The translations under genes were made by a program, and so were the position numbers. Shown in pieces: positions 8,475 through 14,057 of a stretch of DNA of 18,559 bases; the first letter of the stretch is position 1; every line of letters begins with the position of its first letter. The notes under the pieces are model-generated. The model saw nothing but the letters and a program-made list of their open reading frames with translations. It was not told the DNA's origin and made no database searches. Source of the DNA: Dehalococcoidia bacterium (lineage in GTDB: Bacteria; Chloroflexota; Dehalococcoidia; JAUYDP01); the NCBI GenBank assembly GCA_030691805.1, contig JAUYDP010000157.1:1-18559 (forward strand), given 5' to 3'.

Positions 8475-8525
8475 TCTCCCTCGCCTATTGAGGGGAGAGG
8501 CATGAGCCCCACAGTGTCGTCATGA
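8475..8525 (+). promoter_or_regulatory. thrS leader: SD-sequestering hairpin and 7-codon minicistron
   Basis: TCTCCCTC (8475-8482) can pair with GAGGGGAGA (8490-8498) across a seven-base loop with one bulged G. This covers the strongest Shine-Dalgarno sequence in the leader. That site precedes an ATG at 8502, which opens a seven-codon reading frame (MSPTVSS) ending in a TGA (8523-8525) that overlaps the thrS ATG as ATGA. thrS has no good ribosome site of its own, so its translation is probably coupled to this minicistron. Confidence 0.45.
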
Positions 8526-10261
8526 ACAAAACGACCATAGGCAGAAAAATAGACCTGGAGGCCCTGCGCCATTCGGCGTCTCATATCATGGCCCAGGCGG
8601 TCGCGTCCCTATTCCCGGGTGCCAAGTTGGGCATAGGGCCGGCGATCCCAGACGGCTTTTACTACGATTTCGACCTGCCCCAGCCGCTTGCCCCGGAGGA
8701 CCTGGCCACTATCGAAGCGAAGATGGGCGAAGCGGTCCGGGAGGACCTTCCCTTCGTTCGCCAGGACATCAGCCGGGAAAGCGCCCGGAGTCTACTGTCC
8801 GGCCAGCCCTACAAGCTGGAGCTTATGGACGGTATCCCGGAAAATGAGACCATCAGCACCTACACCCAGGGGGACTTTACCGACCTCTGCCAGGGGCCGC
8901 ACGTGACTTCCACCGGGGAGATCGGGGCTTTCAAACTACTTAGCATTGCTGGCGCCTACTGGCGAGGGGACGAGCGCCGCCCAATGTTACAGCGCATCTA
9001 CGGGACGGCTTTCTCCACCCAGGAAGGGCTGACAGCCCACCTGGCCCGTTTGGAAGAGGCGGCGCGCCGTGACCACCGGGTGCTTGGCAAGTCCCTGGAC
9101 ATCTTCAGCATTCACGAAGAGGCCGGACCGGGCCTGGTCTTCTGGCACCCCAAGGGCGCTCTCATCCGTCTATTGATCGAGGACTTCTGGAGGCAAGAAC
9201 ACCTAAAGAAAGGCTACCAGTTTATTTATAGCCCCCATATCGCCAGAGTGGACCTGTGGAAGACCAGCGGCCACTGGGAGTGGTACAAGGAGAGCATGTA
9301 CTCTCCCATGGAGATAGACGAACAGCTATATATCGTCAAACCGATGAATTGCCCCGGCCATATCTTGGTCTACAAAAGCCGCAAGCGCAGCTACCGGGAG
9401 CTGCCGCTCCGCTGGGCGGAGCTGGGTACGGTCTATCGCTATGAGCGGTCCGGCGTCCTGCACGGTCTCACCAGGGTCCGGGGCTTCACCCAGGACGATG
9501 CCCATATCTTTTGCCGCCCCGACCAGCTCCAAGATGAGATTATCGGCGTTATCCGGCTGGTCCAGTACATGATGGGGACCTTCCACTTTGATGAGTACGA
9601 GGTGCGCCTTTCGACCCGCCCGGATAAATACGCCGGGTCCCTGGAGATTTGGGACGAGGCCACCGGGGCGCTGGAGGGAGCGCTGGAGGGAACGGCGGTG
9701 CCCTACCAGATAGACCCCGGAGAGGGGGTCTTCTACGGGCCCAAGATAGACATTAAGCTCAAAGACGCCCTGGGACGAACCTGGCAAGGCCCTACCATAC
9801 AGGTGGACTTTAATCTCCCCATTCGCTTCGATATGGGCTACGTCGGTGAGGATGGCCTGGAGCACCGGCCAGTCATGGTGCACCGGGCCGTGCTAGGTAG
9901 CATGGAGCGGTTCATGGGGTGCCTGTTGGAGCACTACGGTGGGGCCTTCCCGGTCTGGCTGTCCCCCGTACAGGCAGTTATCATACCCATTGCCGACCGC
10001 CATCTGGACTATGCCCGCCAGTTGGAAAGCCGGCTCCTGGAAGCTGGCCTGCGGGCGGAAGTGGATTCCCGCTCAGAGCGGATGAACGCCAAGGTTCGAG
10101 ATGCCCAACTACAGAAAGTCCCCTACATGCTGATAGTGGGAGACCAGGAGGCGGAGGCGGGCCAGGTCGCAGTGCGCTTGCGTAGCGGCCAAAACCTGGG
10201 ACCCCGCCCACTTGATGATTTTCTGGGCCTGGCCCTGGAGGAAATACGGGAGAAGCGCTAA
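8522..10261 (+). CDS. thrS: Threonyl-tRNA synthetase lacking the TGS domain
   Basis: The product is 579 residues, against about 640 in the common form, because the N-terminal TGS domain (about 60 residues) is absent. The protein opens almost directly with the editing domain, whose zinc or catalytic residues are kept: HSASH (H17, H21) and DLCQGPH (C123, H127). The class II catalytic core follows, with zinc ligands C277 (MNCPGH), H328 (TQDDAH) and H454 (VMVHRA), motif 2 around YRYERSGVLHGLTRVRGF and motif 3 VHRAVLGSMERF. The C-terminal anticodon-binding domain begins near 480 and ends in EEIREKR. It charges tRNA-Thr and clears mis-attached serine. An in-frame TGA at 8489 and no start codon before 8522 exclude a TGS domain encoded in this frame. 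Confidence 0.97.
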   Translation: MNKTTIGRKIDLEALRHSASHIMAQAVASLFPGAKLGIGPAIPDGFYYDFDLPQPLAPEDLATIEAKMGEAVREDLPFVRQDISRESARSLLSGQPYKLELMDGIPENETISTYTQGDFTDLCQGPHVTSTGEIGAFKLLSIAGAYWRGDERRPMLQRIYGTAFSTQEGLTAHLARLEEAARRDHRVLGKSLDIFSIHEEAGPGLVFWHPKGALIRLLIEDFWRQEHLKKGYQFIYSPHIARVDLWKTSGHWEWYKESMYSPMEIDEQLYIVKPMNCPGHILVYKSRKRSYRELPLRWAELGTVYRYERSGVLHGLTRVRGFTQDDAHIFCRPDQLQDEIIGVIRLVQYMMGTFHFDEYEVRLSTRPDKYAGSLEIWDEATGALEGALEGTAVPYQIDPGEGVFYGPKIDIKLKDALGRTWQGPTIQVDFNLPIRFDMGYVGEDGLEHRPVMVHRAVLGSMERFMGCLLEHYGGAFPVWLSPVQAVIIPIADRHLDYARQLESRLLEAGLRAEVDSRSERMNAKVRDAQLQKVPYMLIVGDQEAEAGQVAVRLRSGQNLGPRPLDDFLGLALEEIREKR

Positions 10262-10369
10262 CCCTACGATTGCCCTGGGGCAGGCCCGAAAATACCGCAG
10301 AGACCGCGGAGAATTTCAATTGATCATCCTCCCGTGAATACAGCGCCGCAGGGCGGGGGAAACCCCTAT

Positions 10370-10399
10370 TTGACTTTGCGTTTACGCATGTGCTATATT
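10370..10399 (+). promoter_or_regulatory. promoter of infC-rpmI-rplT
   Basis: TTGACT (10370-10375) and TATATT (10394-10399) are separated by 18 bases. Transcription would start near 10406, leaving about 34 bases before the infC start. That is too short for the long ribosomal-protein leaders known upstream of infC or rpmI in some bacteria. Confidence 0.65.
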
Positions 10400-10439
10400 G
10401 TTGCGAGTTGCTAACTAGCTGCCATTTAAGGAGGAGAGC

Positions 10440-10994
10440 ATAGCCAAAGAGCTACGCGTAAACGAGCAAATACGGGCCCGCGAGGTACTAGTCATAGATG
10501 ATGCCGGAGAGCAAATAGGACGGCTCACCGTAGACGAGGCCCTGAGGACGGCCAGGGAGCGGAATCTAGACCTGGTGGAAGTGGCCCCAACTGCCAGTCC
10601 ACCGGTATGCAGGATGATGGACTTCGGACGGTTCCGCTACGAACAGGCCAAAAAGGAAAGAGAGGCCCGGAAGGGCCAGAAGATCACCCTCCTAAAGGAG
10701 CTACGTCTCCACCCCAAGATCGGCGTCCACGACGTCCAGTTCAAGACCCGCCTGGCAGAAAGGTTCCTGGGAGAAGGAGACAAGGTCAAGCTAACCATGG
10801 TATTCCGGGGCCGGGAGATGGCCCACCTTCAACTGGGGCAGGCGCTTCTAGAGCGGGTAGCCCGTACCCTCAAGGGAAGCGGAGTGGTGGAGAAGACGCC
10901 CGTCCTGGAAGGCAGAAATATGACACTAATTATGGCCCCGCTGCAGGGCAAGGTGGCCAAGAAGACAGGAAGTCCGGTAGATGCCAAAGCTTAA
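10440..10994 (+). CDS. infC: Translation initiation factor IF-3, ATA start codon
   Basis: The frame reads 184 residues from an ATA at 10440. The IF-3 N domain begins at once (AKELRVNEQIRAREVLVID, then LVEVAPTASPPVCRMMDFG). A Lys-rich linker and the C domain follow (LKELRLHPKIGVHDVQFKTR, FRGREMAHLQLG). IF-3 binds the 30S subunit, blocks 50S joining and rejects non-standard start codons. A perfect AAGGAGG sits five bases before the ATA. The first in-frame ATG (10575) would delete much of the N domain, and no ATG, GTG or TTG in frame fits the ribosome site. A rare start is the known device by which IF-3 represses its own synthesis (AUU in E. coli). The 3' end overlaps rpmI by 14 bases. Confidence 0.95.
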   Translation: MAKELRVNEQIRAREVLVIDDAGEQIGRLTVDEALRTARERNLDLVEVAPTASPPVCRMMDFGRFRYEQAKKEREARKGQKITLLKELRLHPKIGVHDVQFKTRLAERFLGEGDKVKLTMVFRGREMAHLQLGQALLERVARTLKGSGVVEKTPVLEGRNMTLIMAPLQGKVAKKTGSPVDAKA

Positions 10995-11187
10995 GACCCA
11001 CAAAGGCGCCGCCAAACGGTTCCATATCACAGGAACCGGGAAGCTGATGCGCACCAAGGGCGGAAAGAGCCACCTACGCCGCAAGAAGTCCAAAAGGACC
11101 AGGGGCCTTTTCGACGAGACCGTTCCCGTAAGCGCCGCCGATGTCGAGAGAATCAAGAAGGCCCTGCCATACGGCGCCAAGAGGTAA
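10981..11187 (+). CDS. rpmI: 50S ribosomal protein L35
   Basis: The 68-residue, highly basic product shows the L35 pattern: MPKLKTHKGAAKRFHITGTG at the start, HLRRKKSKRTRGL in the middle and a C terminus ERIKKALPYGAKR. Length is normal (64-68). The ATG lies inside the end of infC, so ribosomes finishing IF-3 can reinitiate here. L35 binds 23S rRNA in the large subunit. Confidence 0.97.
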   Translation: MPKLKTHKGAAKRFHITGTGKLMRTKGGKSHLRRKKSKRTRGLFDETVPVSAADVERIKKALPYGAKR

Positions 11188-11199
11188 TAGGAGAACCCA

Positions 11200-11550
11200 G
11201 TGCCACGAGTTAAGAGAGGAGTAAGCGGCCACCACCGCCACAAGGATGTCCTAGAACAGACCTCCGGCTTTAGGGCCAGCAGGCATAAGCTATACAGGAG
11301 GGCCCACGAGGCCCTACTGAAGGCCCTGAGCTACGCCTACCGCCACCGGAAAGAGCGCAAAGGCGACTTCAGGAGGCTCTGGATCGCACGAATCAATGCT
11401 GCCACTCGCCCCAGCGGCCTTTCCTACAGCCGGTTCATAGGGGCGTTGCACGAGGCAAATATAGCCCTGGACCGCAAGTCCCTGGCGGAGATGGCCGTAA
11501 AGGACCCGGAGGCCTTCGCCCGGCTGGTGGAGGTGGCCAAAGGGGCCTGA
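11200..11550 (+). CDS. rplT: 50S ribosomal protein L20, GTG start
   Basis: The 116-residue product matches L20 in length and motifs: MPRVKRGVSGHHRHKDVL, then RASRHKLYRRAHEALLKALS, YAYRHRKERKGDFRRLWIAR, INAATRPSGLSYSRFIGAL and LDRKSLAEMAVKDPEAF. It is an early assembly protein on 23S rRNA and the autogenous repressor of the rpmI-rplT unit in other bacteria. The GTG start has AGGAG six bases upstream and lies 12 bases after rpmI. Confidence 0.97.
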   Translation: MPRVKRGVSGHHRHKDVLEQTSGFRASRHKLYRRAHEALLKALSYAYRHRKERKGDFRRLWIARINAATRPSGLSYSRFIGALHEANIALDRKSLAEMAVKDPEAFARLVEVAKGA

Positions 11551-11560
11551 GGAGTCTGTG

Positions 11561-11770
11561 TGCTTGATGGTGCCTGATGGTGCCTGATGGTGCTTAGTGG
11601 TGCTTGATAGTGCTTAGTAGTGCTTGATGGTGCTTAGTAGTGCTTGATTGTTCCTGATTGCACTAATAATTCCACTACGAAAAACTAACAAAGCACAATA
11701 AAGCACAATAAAGCACAACAAGGCACCATAAAGCACTACAAAGCACTACAAAGCACTACAAAGCACTACA
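11561..11770. repeat. 10-bp tandem repeats arranged as a large imperfect inverted repeat
   Basis: The left arm (11561-11660) is ten back-to-back 10-bp units of the type TGCTTGATGG / TGCTTAGTAG / TGCCTGATGG. After a 30-bp AT-rich spacer (11661-11690), the right arm (11691-11770) is eight units of AAGCACAATA / AAGCACTACA. The right units are near-complements of the left ones: TACTAAGCAC from the left matches TACAAAGCAC from the right at nine of ten bases. RNA from this region could fold into an imperfect stem of about 80 bp. It fills the gap between rplT and pheS and codes for nothing evident. Confidence 0.9.
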
Positions 11771-11777
11771 CCAACGC

Positions 11778-11804
11778 AAAAGGCGGCCCGCTGGGTCGCT
11801 TTTT
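11778..11804 (+). terminator. intrinsic terminator or attenuator just before pheS
   Basis: GCGGCCC (11783-11789) pairs with GGGTCGC (11793-11799) with one G-U pair across the loop GCT, followed by five T (11800-11804). Four A residues upstream can extend the stem with the T run, so it could also work on the other strand. It ends only a few bases before the first possible pheS start codon, leaving no room for a separate pheS promoter after it. It should therefore act as an attenuator or be read through. Confidence 0.65.
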
Positions 11805-11808
11805 CGAT

Positions 11809-12897
11809 GTGAAAGACCTGATGAGCAGCGGAGAAGAATCGCCCCTCGATCTGGACCGGTTGGAGGCGGAAGCCCTTAACCTCCTGGGTGAAGCCAGCAA
11901 CGCCGGCGCCCTGGACGCTTGGCGCGTCCGCTTCCTTGGGCGCAGCGGCGCCCTGACGTCAGTCCTCCGGGGATTGAAGGACGTTTCTCCCGCGGACCGG
12001 CCCCAGGTGGGCGCCAGGGCTAACCGGCTTAAGACAACCCTGGAGGAGTTCTGGAAATCAAAGCAGGAGGCGCTACGGGAGGAGGAGCTAAGGCTGGCGG
12101 CCCAGTTCACGCTGGATGTCACCCTTCCGGGGAAAACCTTCCCCGTAGGACGCATCCACCCCATCAACCGGATTACCAGGGAGATATGCCGGATCTTCAC
12201 CGCCATGGGATTCCAGGTTGTGGAAGGACCGGAGGTGGAGTGGGACTACTATAACTTCGAAGCCCTCAACATACCCAAGGACCACCCGGCTCGGGATATG
12301 TTCGACACCCTCTGGATTACCCCTGAAGGAAGCGAGGGCCTAAAGCCCATGTTGCTGCGTACCCATACCTCCCCCATGCAGGTCAGGGTTATGGAGAAGA
12401 CCAGCCCTCCGGTACGAGTGGTGGTCCCTGGGAGGGTCTACCGGTACGAGGCTACCGATGCCACCCACGAGTCTATGTTCCACCAGGTGGAGGGGCTGGC
12501 CGTTGACGAAGACGTTACCATGGCCGACCTTAAGGGCACGCTATACACCTTCGCCCGGGCCCTGTTCGGCCAGGAGAGGCAGGTGCGCTTCCGCTGCGAT
12601 TACTTCCCCTTCGTAGAACCGGGGGTGGAGGTGGCCGTGGACTGCTTCGTCTGCCAGGGGAAAGGCGTCCATGCAGATGGACAGGGATGCCGTCTTTGCA
12701 AAGGGACCGGATGGCTGGAGGTCTTCGGGGCCGGCATGGTCCACCCCCAGGTGCTGCGCAACGTGGGCTACGACCCCCGCCGCTACCGGGGCTTCGCCTT
12801 CGGCGGCGGCCTGGAGCGCATCGCCATGCTCCGCTACGGCATAGACGACATCCGTCTCTTCTTCTCCAACGATCTGAGGTTCTTAAGGCAGTTCTAG
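11809..12897 (+). CDS. pheS: Phenylalanyl-tRNA synthetase alpha subunit
   Basis: The product is 362 residues from the GTG at 11809; an ATG at 11821 (MSSGEESP) is an equally good start because neither has a clear ribosome site. An N-terminal coiled-coil region (about 15-95, with RFLGRSGALTSVLRGL) is followed by the class II core: HPINRITREI, motif 2 around RTHTSPMQVR and YRYEATDATHESMFHQVEG, and motif 3 FAFGGGLERIAM (329-340). Two Cys pairs (C279/C282 and C294/C297) form the zinc-ribbon-like insert common in this family. It ends in DIRLFFSNDLRFLRQF. With PheT it forms the enzyme that charges tRNA-Phe. In standard genomes pheT follows at once; here five accessory genes intervene. Confidence 0.97.
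   Translation: MKDLMSSGEESPLDLDRLEAEALNLLGEASNAGALDAWRVRFLGRSGALTSVLRGLKDVSPADRPQVGARANRLKTTLEEFWKSKQEALREEELRLAAQFTLDVTLPGKTFPVGRIHPINRITREICRIFTAMGFQVVEGPEVEWDYYNFEALNIPKDHPARDMFDTLWITPEGSEGLKPMLLRTHTSPMQVRVMEKTSPPVRVVVPGRVYRYEATDATHESMFHQVEGLAVDEDVTMADLKGTLYTFARALFGQERQVRFRCDYFPFVEPGVEVAVDCFVCQGKGVHADGQGCRLCKGTGWLEVFGAGMVHPQVLRNVGYDPRRYRGFAFGGGLERIAMLRYGIDDIRLFFSNDLRFLRQF
12847..12897 (+). repeat. left copy of the pheS 3'-end direct repeat
   Basis: The last 51 bp of pheS, including its TAG stop, recur at 14007-14057 with 40 of 51 bases identical. The two copies bracket 1,109 bp carrying four small genes. The copy also supplies the purine-rich stretch that acts as ribosome site for the next gene. 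Confidence 0.85.
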
Positions 12898-12898
12898 C

Positions 12899-13216
12899 TT
12901 GCCGATCGAGGACCGGTGGGCAAACTGGTTCAGCTGGGAGGATCGGGCGGAGATCCGCCTAATATCGGAAGGCGAACAAGTGCTGGACTTTTCAGTTCAG
13001 TACGTGGCGCGAATCGAGGGGCGGTGGTATCCTATGGTTAGGTTCGACACCGCTCATGGGCACGCACATATGGACATTAGCCGCCCAGATGGGACTCAAG
13101 AGACGGTTCCATTGCCGTCTAACCTGGACTATGCCGACCTATTCGACATGGCCGTCGAGGACATCCATCTCAGATGGCGGTCTTACCGAGAGCGTTACGT
13201 AAGGTGGCGAGGATGA
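12899..13216 (+). CDS. Small RFDTAHG-motif protein (DUF7718-like), TTG start
   Basis: The 105-residue product starts with TTG one base after the pheS stop; AAGG inside the pheS end serves as ribosome site. The protein has an acidic/aromatic N part, then VRFDTAHGHAHMDISRPDG, a pattern I associate with a small uncharacterised family (DUF7718 from memory), and a C-terminal helix with DMAVEDIHLRWRSYRERY. No catalytic function is known to me. It overlaps the next gene as ATGA, so the two are translationally coupled and probably act as a pair, perhaps a toxin-antitoxin-like unit. That role is inference from size and arrangement. Confidence 0.75.
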   Translation: MPIEDRWANWFSWEDRAEIRLISEGEQVLDFSVQYVARIEGRWYPMVRFDTAHGHAHMDISRPDGTQETVPLPSNLDYADLFDMAVEDIHLRWRSYRERYVRWRG

Positions 13217-13488
13217 TGGATAGAGAAGAGCAGTTTCGTCGCAACCACGAGTTGTTTCGCATCTTCATGCGAGAAGTCCTAAGCAATCCCAAGATGAGAC
13301 AGGGCATTCCTCAGGAGGCAGATGTGATTTTTCTGCCTGAACACGACCCGGAGCTGAAAGCGGCCAACCTGGAGCTGGCCGATGCCCTTTCCGCCGAAGG
13401 GAAGAAGGTGACCTTTGTCAAAGTCAGTTTGGTGGCCGAAACGATGACGGTGTTCGTTCCGAGGCTGGAGCTGCTTGAGAGCGCCTAG
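13213..13488 (+). CDS. DUF5647-like small protein
   Basis: From the ATG at 13213 (or the adjacent ATG at 13216) this gives about 91 residues. The start is set by the ATGA overlap with the preceding stop and a GAGG just upstream; a longer frame from 13174 lacks such support. The sequence MDREEQFRRNHELFRIFMRE, then IPQEADVIFLPEHDPELKAA, then EGKKVTFVKVSL matches my memory of the DUF5647 family (about 90 residues, function unknown). With the RFDTAHG protein it forms a two-gene unit inside the islet bounded by pheS tails. Confidence 0.75.
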   Translation: MMDREEQFRRNHELFRIFMREVLSNPKMRQGIPQEADVIFLPEHDPELKAANLELADALSAEGKKVTFVKVSLVAETMTVFVPRLELLESA

Positions 13489-13559
13489 ATCAGGACCACC
13501 CCACTTCTAGGGCAACCACTTGAGGTTTTTGGAGCACTTTAGGACAATGGAGGGGGGCA

Positions 13560-13826
13560 ATGCTAACAGAGTATCTTGAAAAAGCGATGAAGCATGCCGT
13601 CTACGAAGAGATGGAGGAATGCGGGTTCTTCGGACATATCCGGGAGTTGAAGGGCCCTTGGGCCCAGGGGGCCAGCAAGGAAGAGTGCCAGGCCGACCTG
13701 CGCCAGGTGCTCGAAGAGTGGCTAGTGCTGGCCCTCCGAGAGGACGAAGAACTTCCGGAGATAGAAGGCGTCAGCCTGAACTTTGGCGGCAAGCGGTGGA
13801 CGAAGCGATTAGCCGTCGCGAGCTGA
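13560..13826 (+). CDS. hicB: HicB-family antitoxin
   Basis: The 88-residue product carries the HicB core: EYLEKAMKHAVYEEMEECGF, FFGHIRELKGPWAQG, then KEECQADLRQVLEEWLVLAL and a short C-terminal tail. This is the partial RNase-H-like fold that binds HicA. There is no C-terminal helix-turn-helix or ribbon-helix-helix domain, so this is the short HicB form common in Chloroflexota and cyanobacteria. GGAGGGG lies just before the ATG. The antitoxin gene comes first and overlaps hicA by 31 bases, the reverse of the E. coli hicA-hicB order but frequent for this short type. Confidence 0.92.
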   Translation: MLTEYLEKAMKHAVYEEMEECGFFGHIRELKGPWAQGASKEECQADLRQVLEEWLVLALREDEELPEIEGVSLNFGGKRWTKRLAVAS

Positions 13827-14008
13827 TCAGGAAGTTACGGGCTCTGGGCTTTGACGGGCCTTTTCCAGGTGGCAGGCACGAGTTTGTGCGAAGAGGACCG
13901 GTACGAATCCCAATCCCAGGCCGCCACCGGGGCGATATACCGGCCGGATTGCTGCGCCGCATCCTACGGGAGGCGGGCATTTCCCTCGAGGAATGGGAGA
14001 AGGCATGA
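13796..14008 (+). CDS. hicA: HicA-family mRNA-interferase toxin, GTG start
   Basis: From the GTG at 13796 this gives 70 residues: AISRRELIRKLRALGF, GPFPGGRHEFV with the key His at 28, RGPVRIPIPGRHRGDIPAGL and LREAGISLEEWEKA. This is a full dsRBD-like HicA toxin, which cleaves mRNA when not bound by HicB. The frame is open much further upstream (to 13619), but that part is out-of-frame hicB and resembles nothing. The start is within the end of hicB, giving translational coupling. The TGA stop lies on the first bases of the second pheS-tail copy. Confidence 0.92.
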   Translation: MDEAISRRELIRKLRALGFDGPFPGGRHEFVRRGPVRIPIPGRHRGDIPAGLLRRILREAGISLEEWEKA

Positions 14009-14057
14009 CATCCGCCCCTTCTTCCCCAACGACCTCCGGTTCCTGAGGCAGTTTTGA
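14007..14057 (+). pseudogene. second, diverged copy of the pheS 3' end
   Basis: In one frame this reads DIRPFFPNDLRFLRQF-stop, against DIRLFFSNDLRFLRQF-stop at the true end of pheS. The nucleotide copies differ at 11 of 51 positions, and most changes are silent at the protein level. The copy therefore looks like a tail that evolved as functional pheS in another lineage, or diverged while coding, rather than a fresh duplication. It has no start of its own and cannot be expressed as PheS. Its TGA overlaps the next start as TGATG. Confidence 0.85.

Larger units (their letters stand above)
12898..14057 (+). other. accessory islet inserted at the pheS 3' end
   Basis: Four small genes (RFDTAHG protein, DUF5647-like, hicB, hicA) lie between the two pheS-tail copies and all point with the operon. 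No integrase, transposase or terminal inverted repeats are visible, so the mechanism is open: site-specific entry at the gene end with loss of the recombinase, or homologous exchange between strains at pheS. Confidence 0.6.

Noticed and set aside
7374..8521. Integration of the toxin-like pair at the tRNA-Val 3' end
   Set aside because: No second copy of the tRNA 3' end is visible between 7451 and 8521 and there is no integrase.
8341..8521. T-box leader upstream of thrS
   Set aside because: No T-box consensus, specifier loop or terminator with a T-run could be found; only a small hairpin next to the start is visible.
9326..9883. A 185-codon minus-strand frame inside thrS
   Set aside because: It is antisense to the catalytic core of ThrRS and shows no recognisable protein pattern.
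10575..10994. infC starting at the ATG at 10575
   Set aside because: This would remove the conserved N-terminal part of IF-3, and there is no ribosome site before it, whereas AAGGAGG precedes the ATA at 10440.
11561..11770. CRISPR array
   Set aside because: Units are 10 bp and contiguous with no unique spacers, and the second half is in inverted orientation.
13619..13795. Long N-terminal extension of HicA
   Set aside because: This stretch is hicB read in another frame; HicA homology begins only after 13796.
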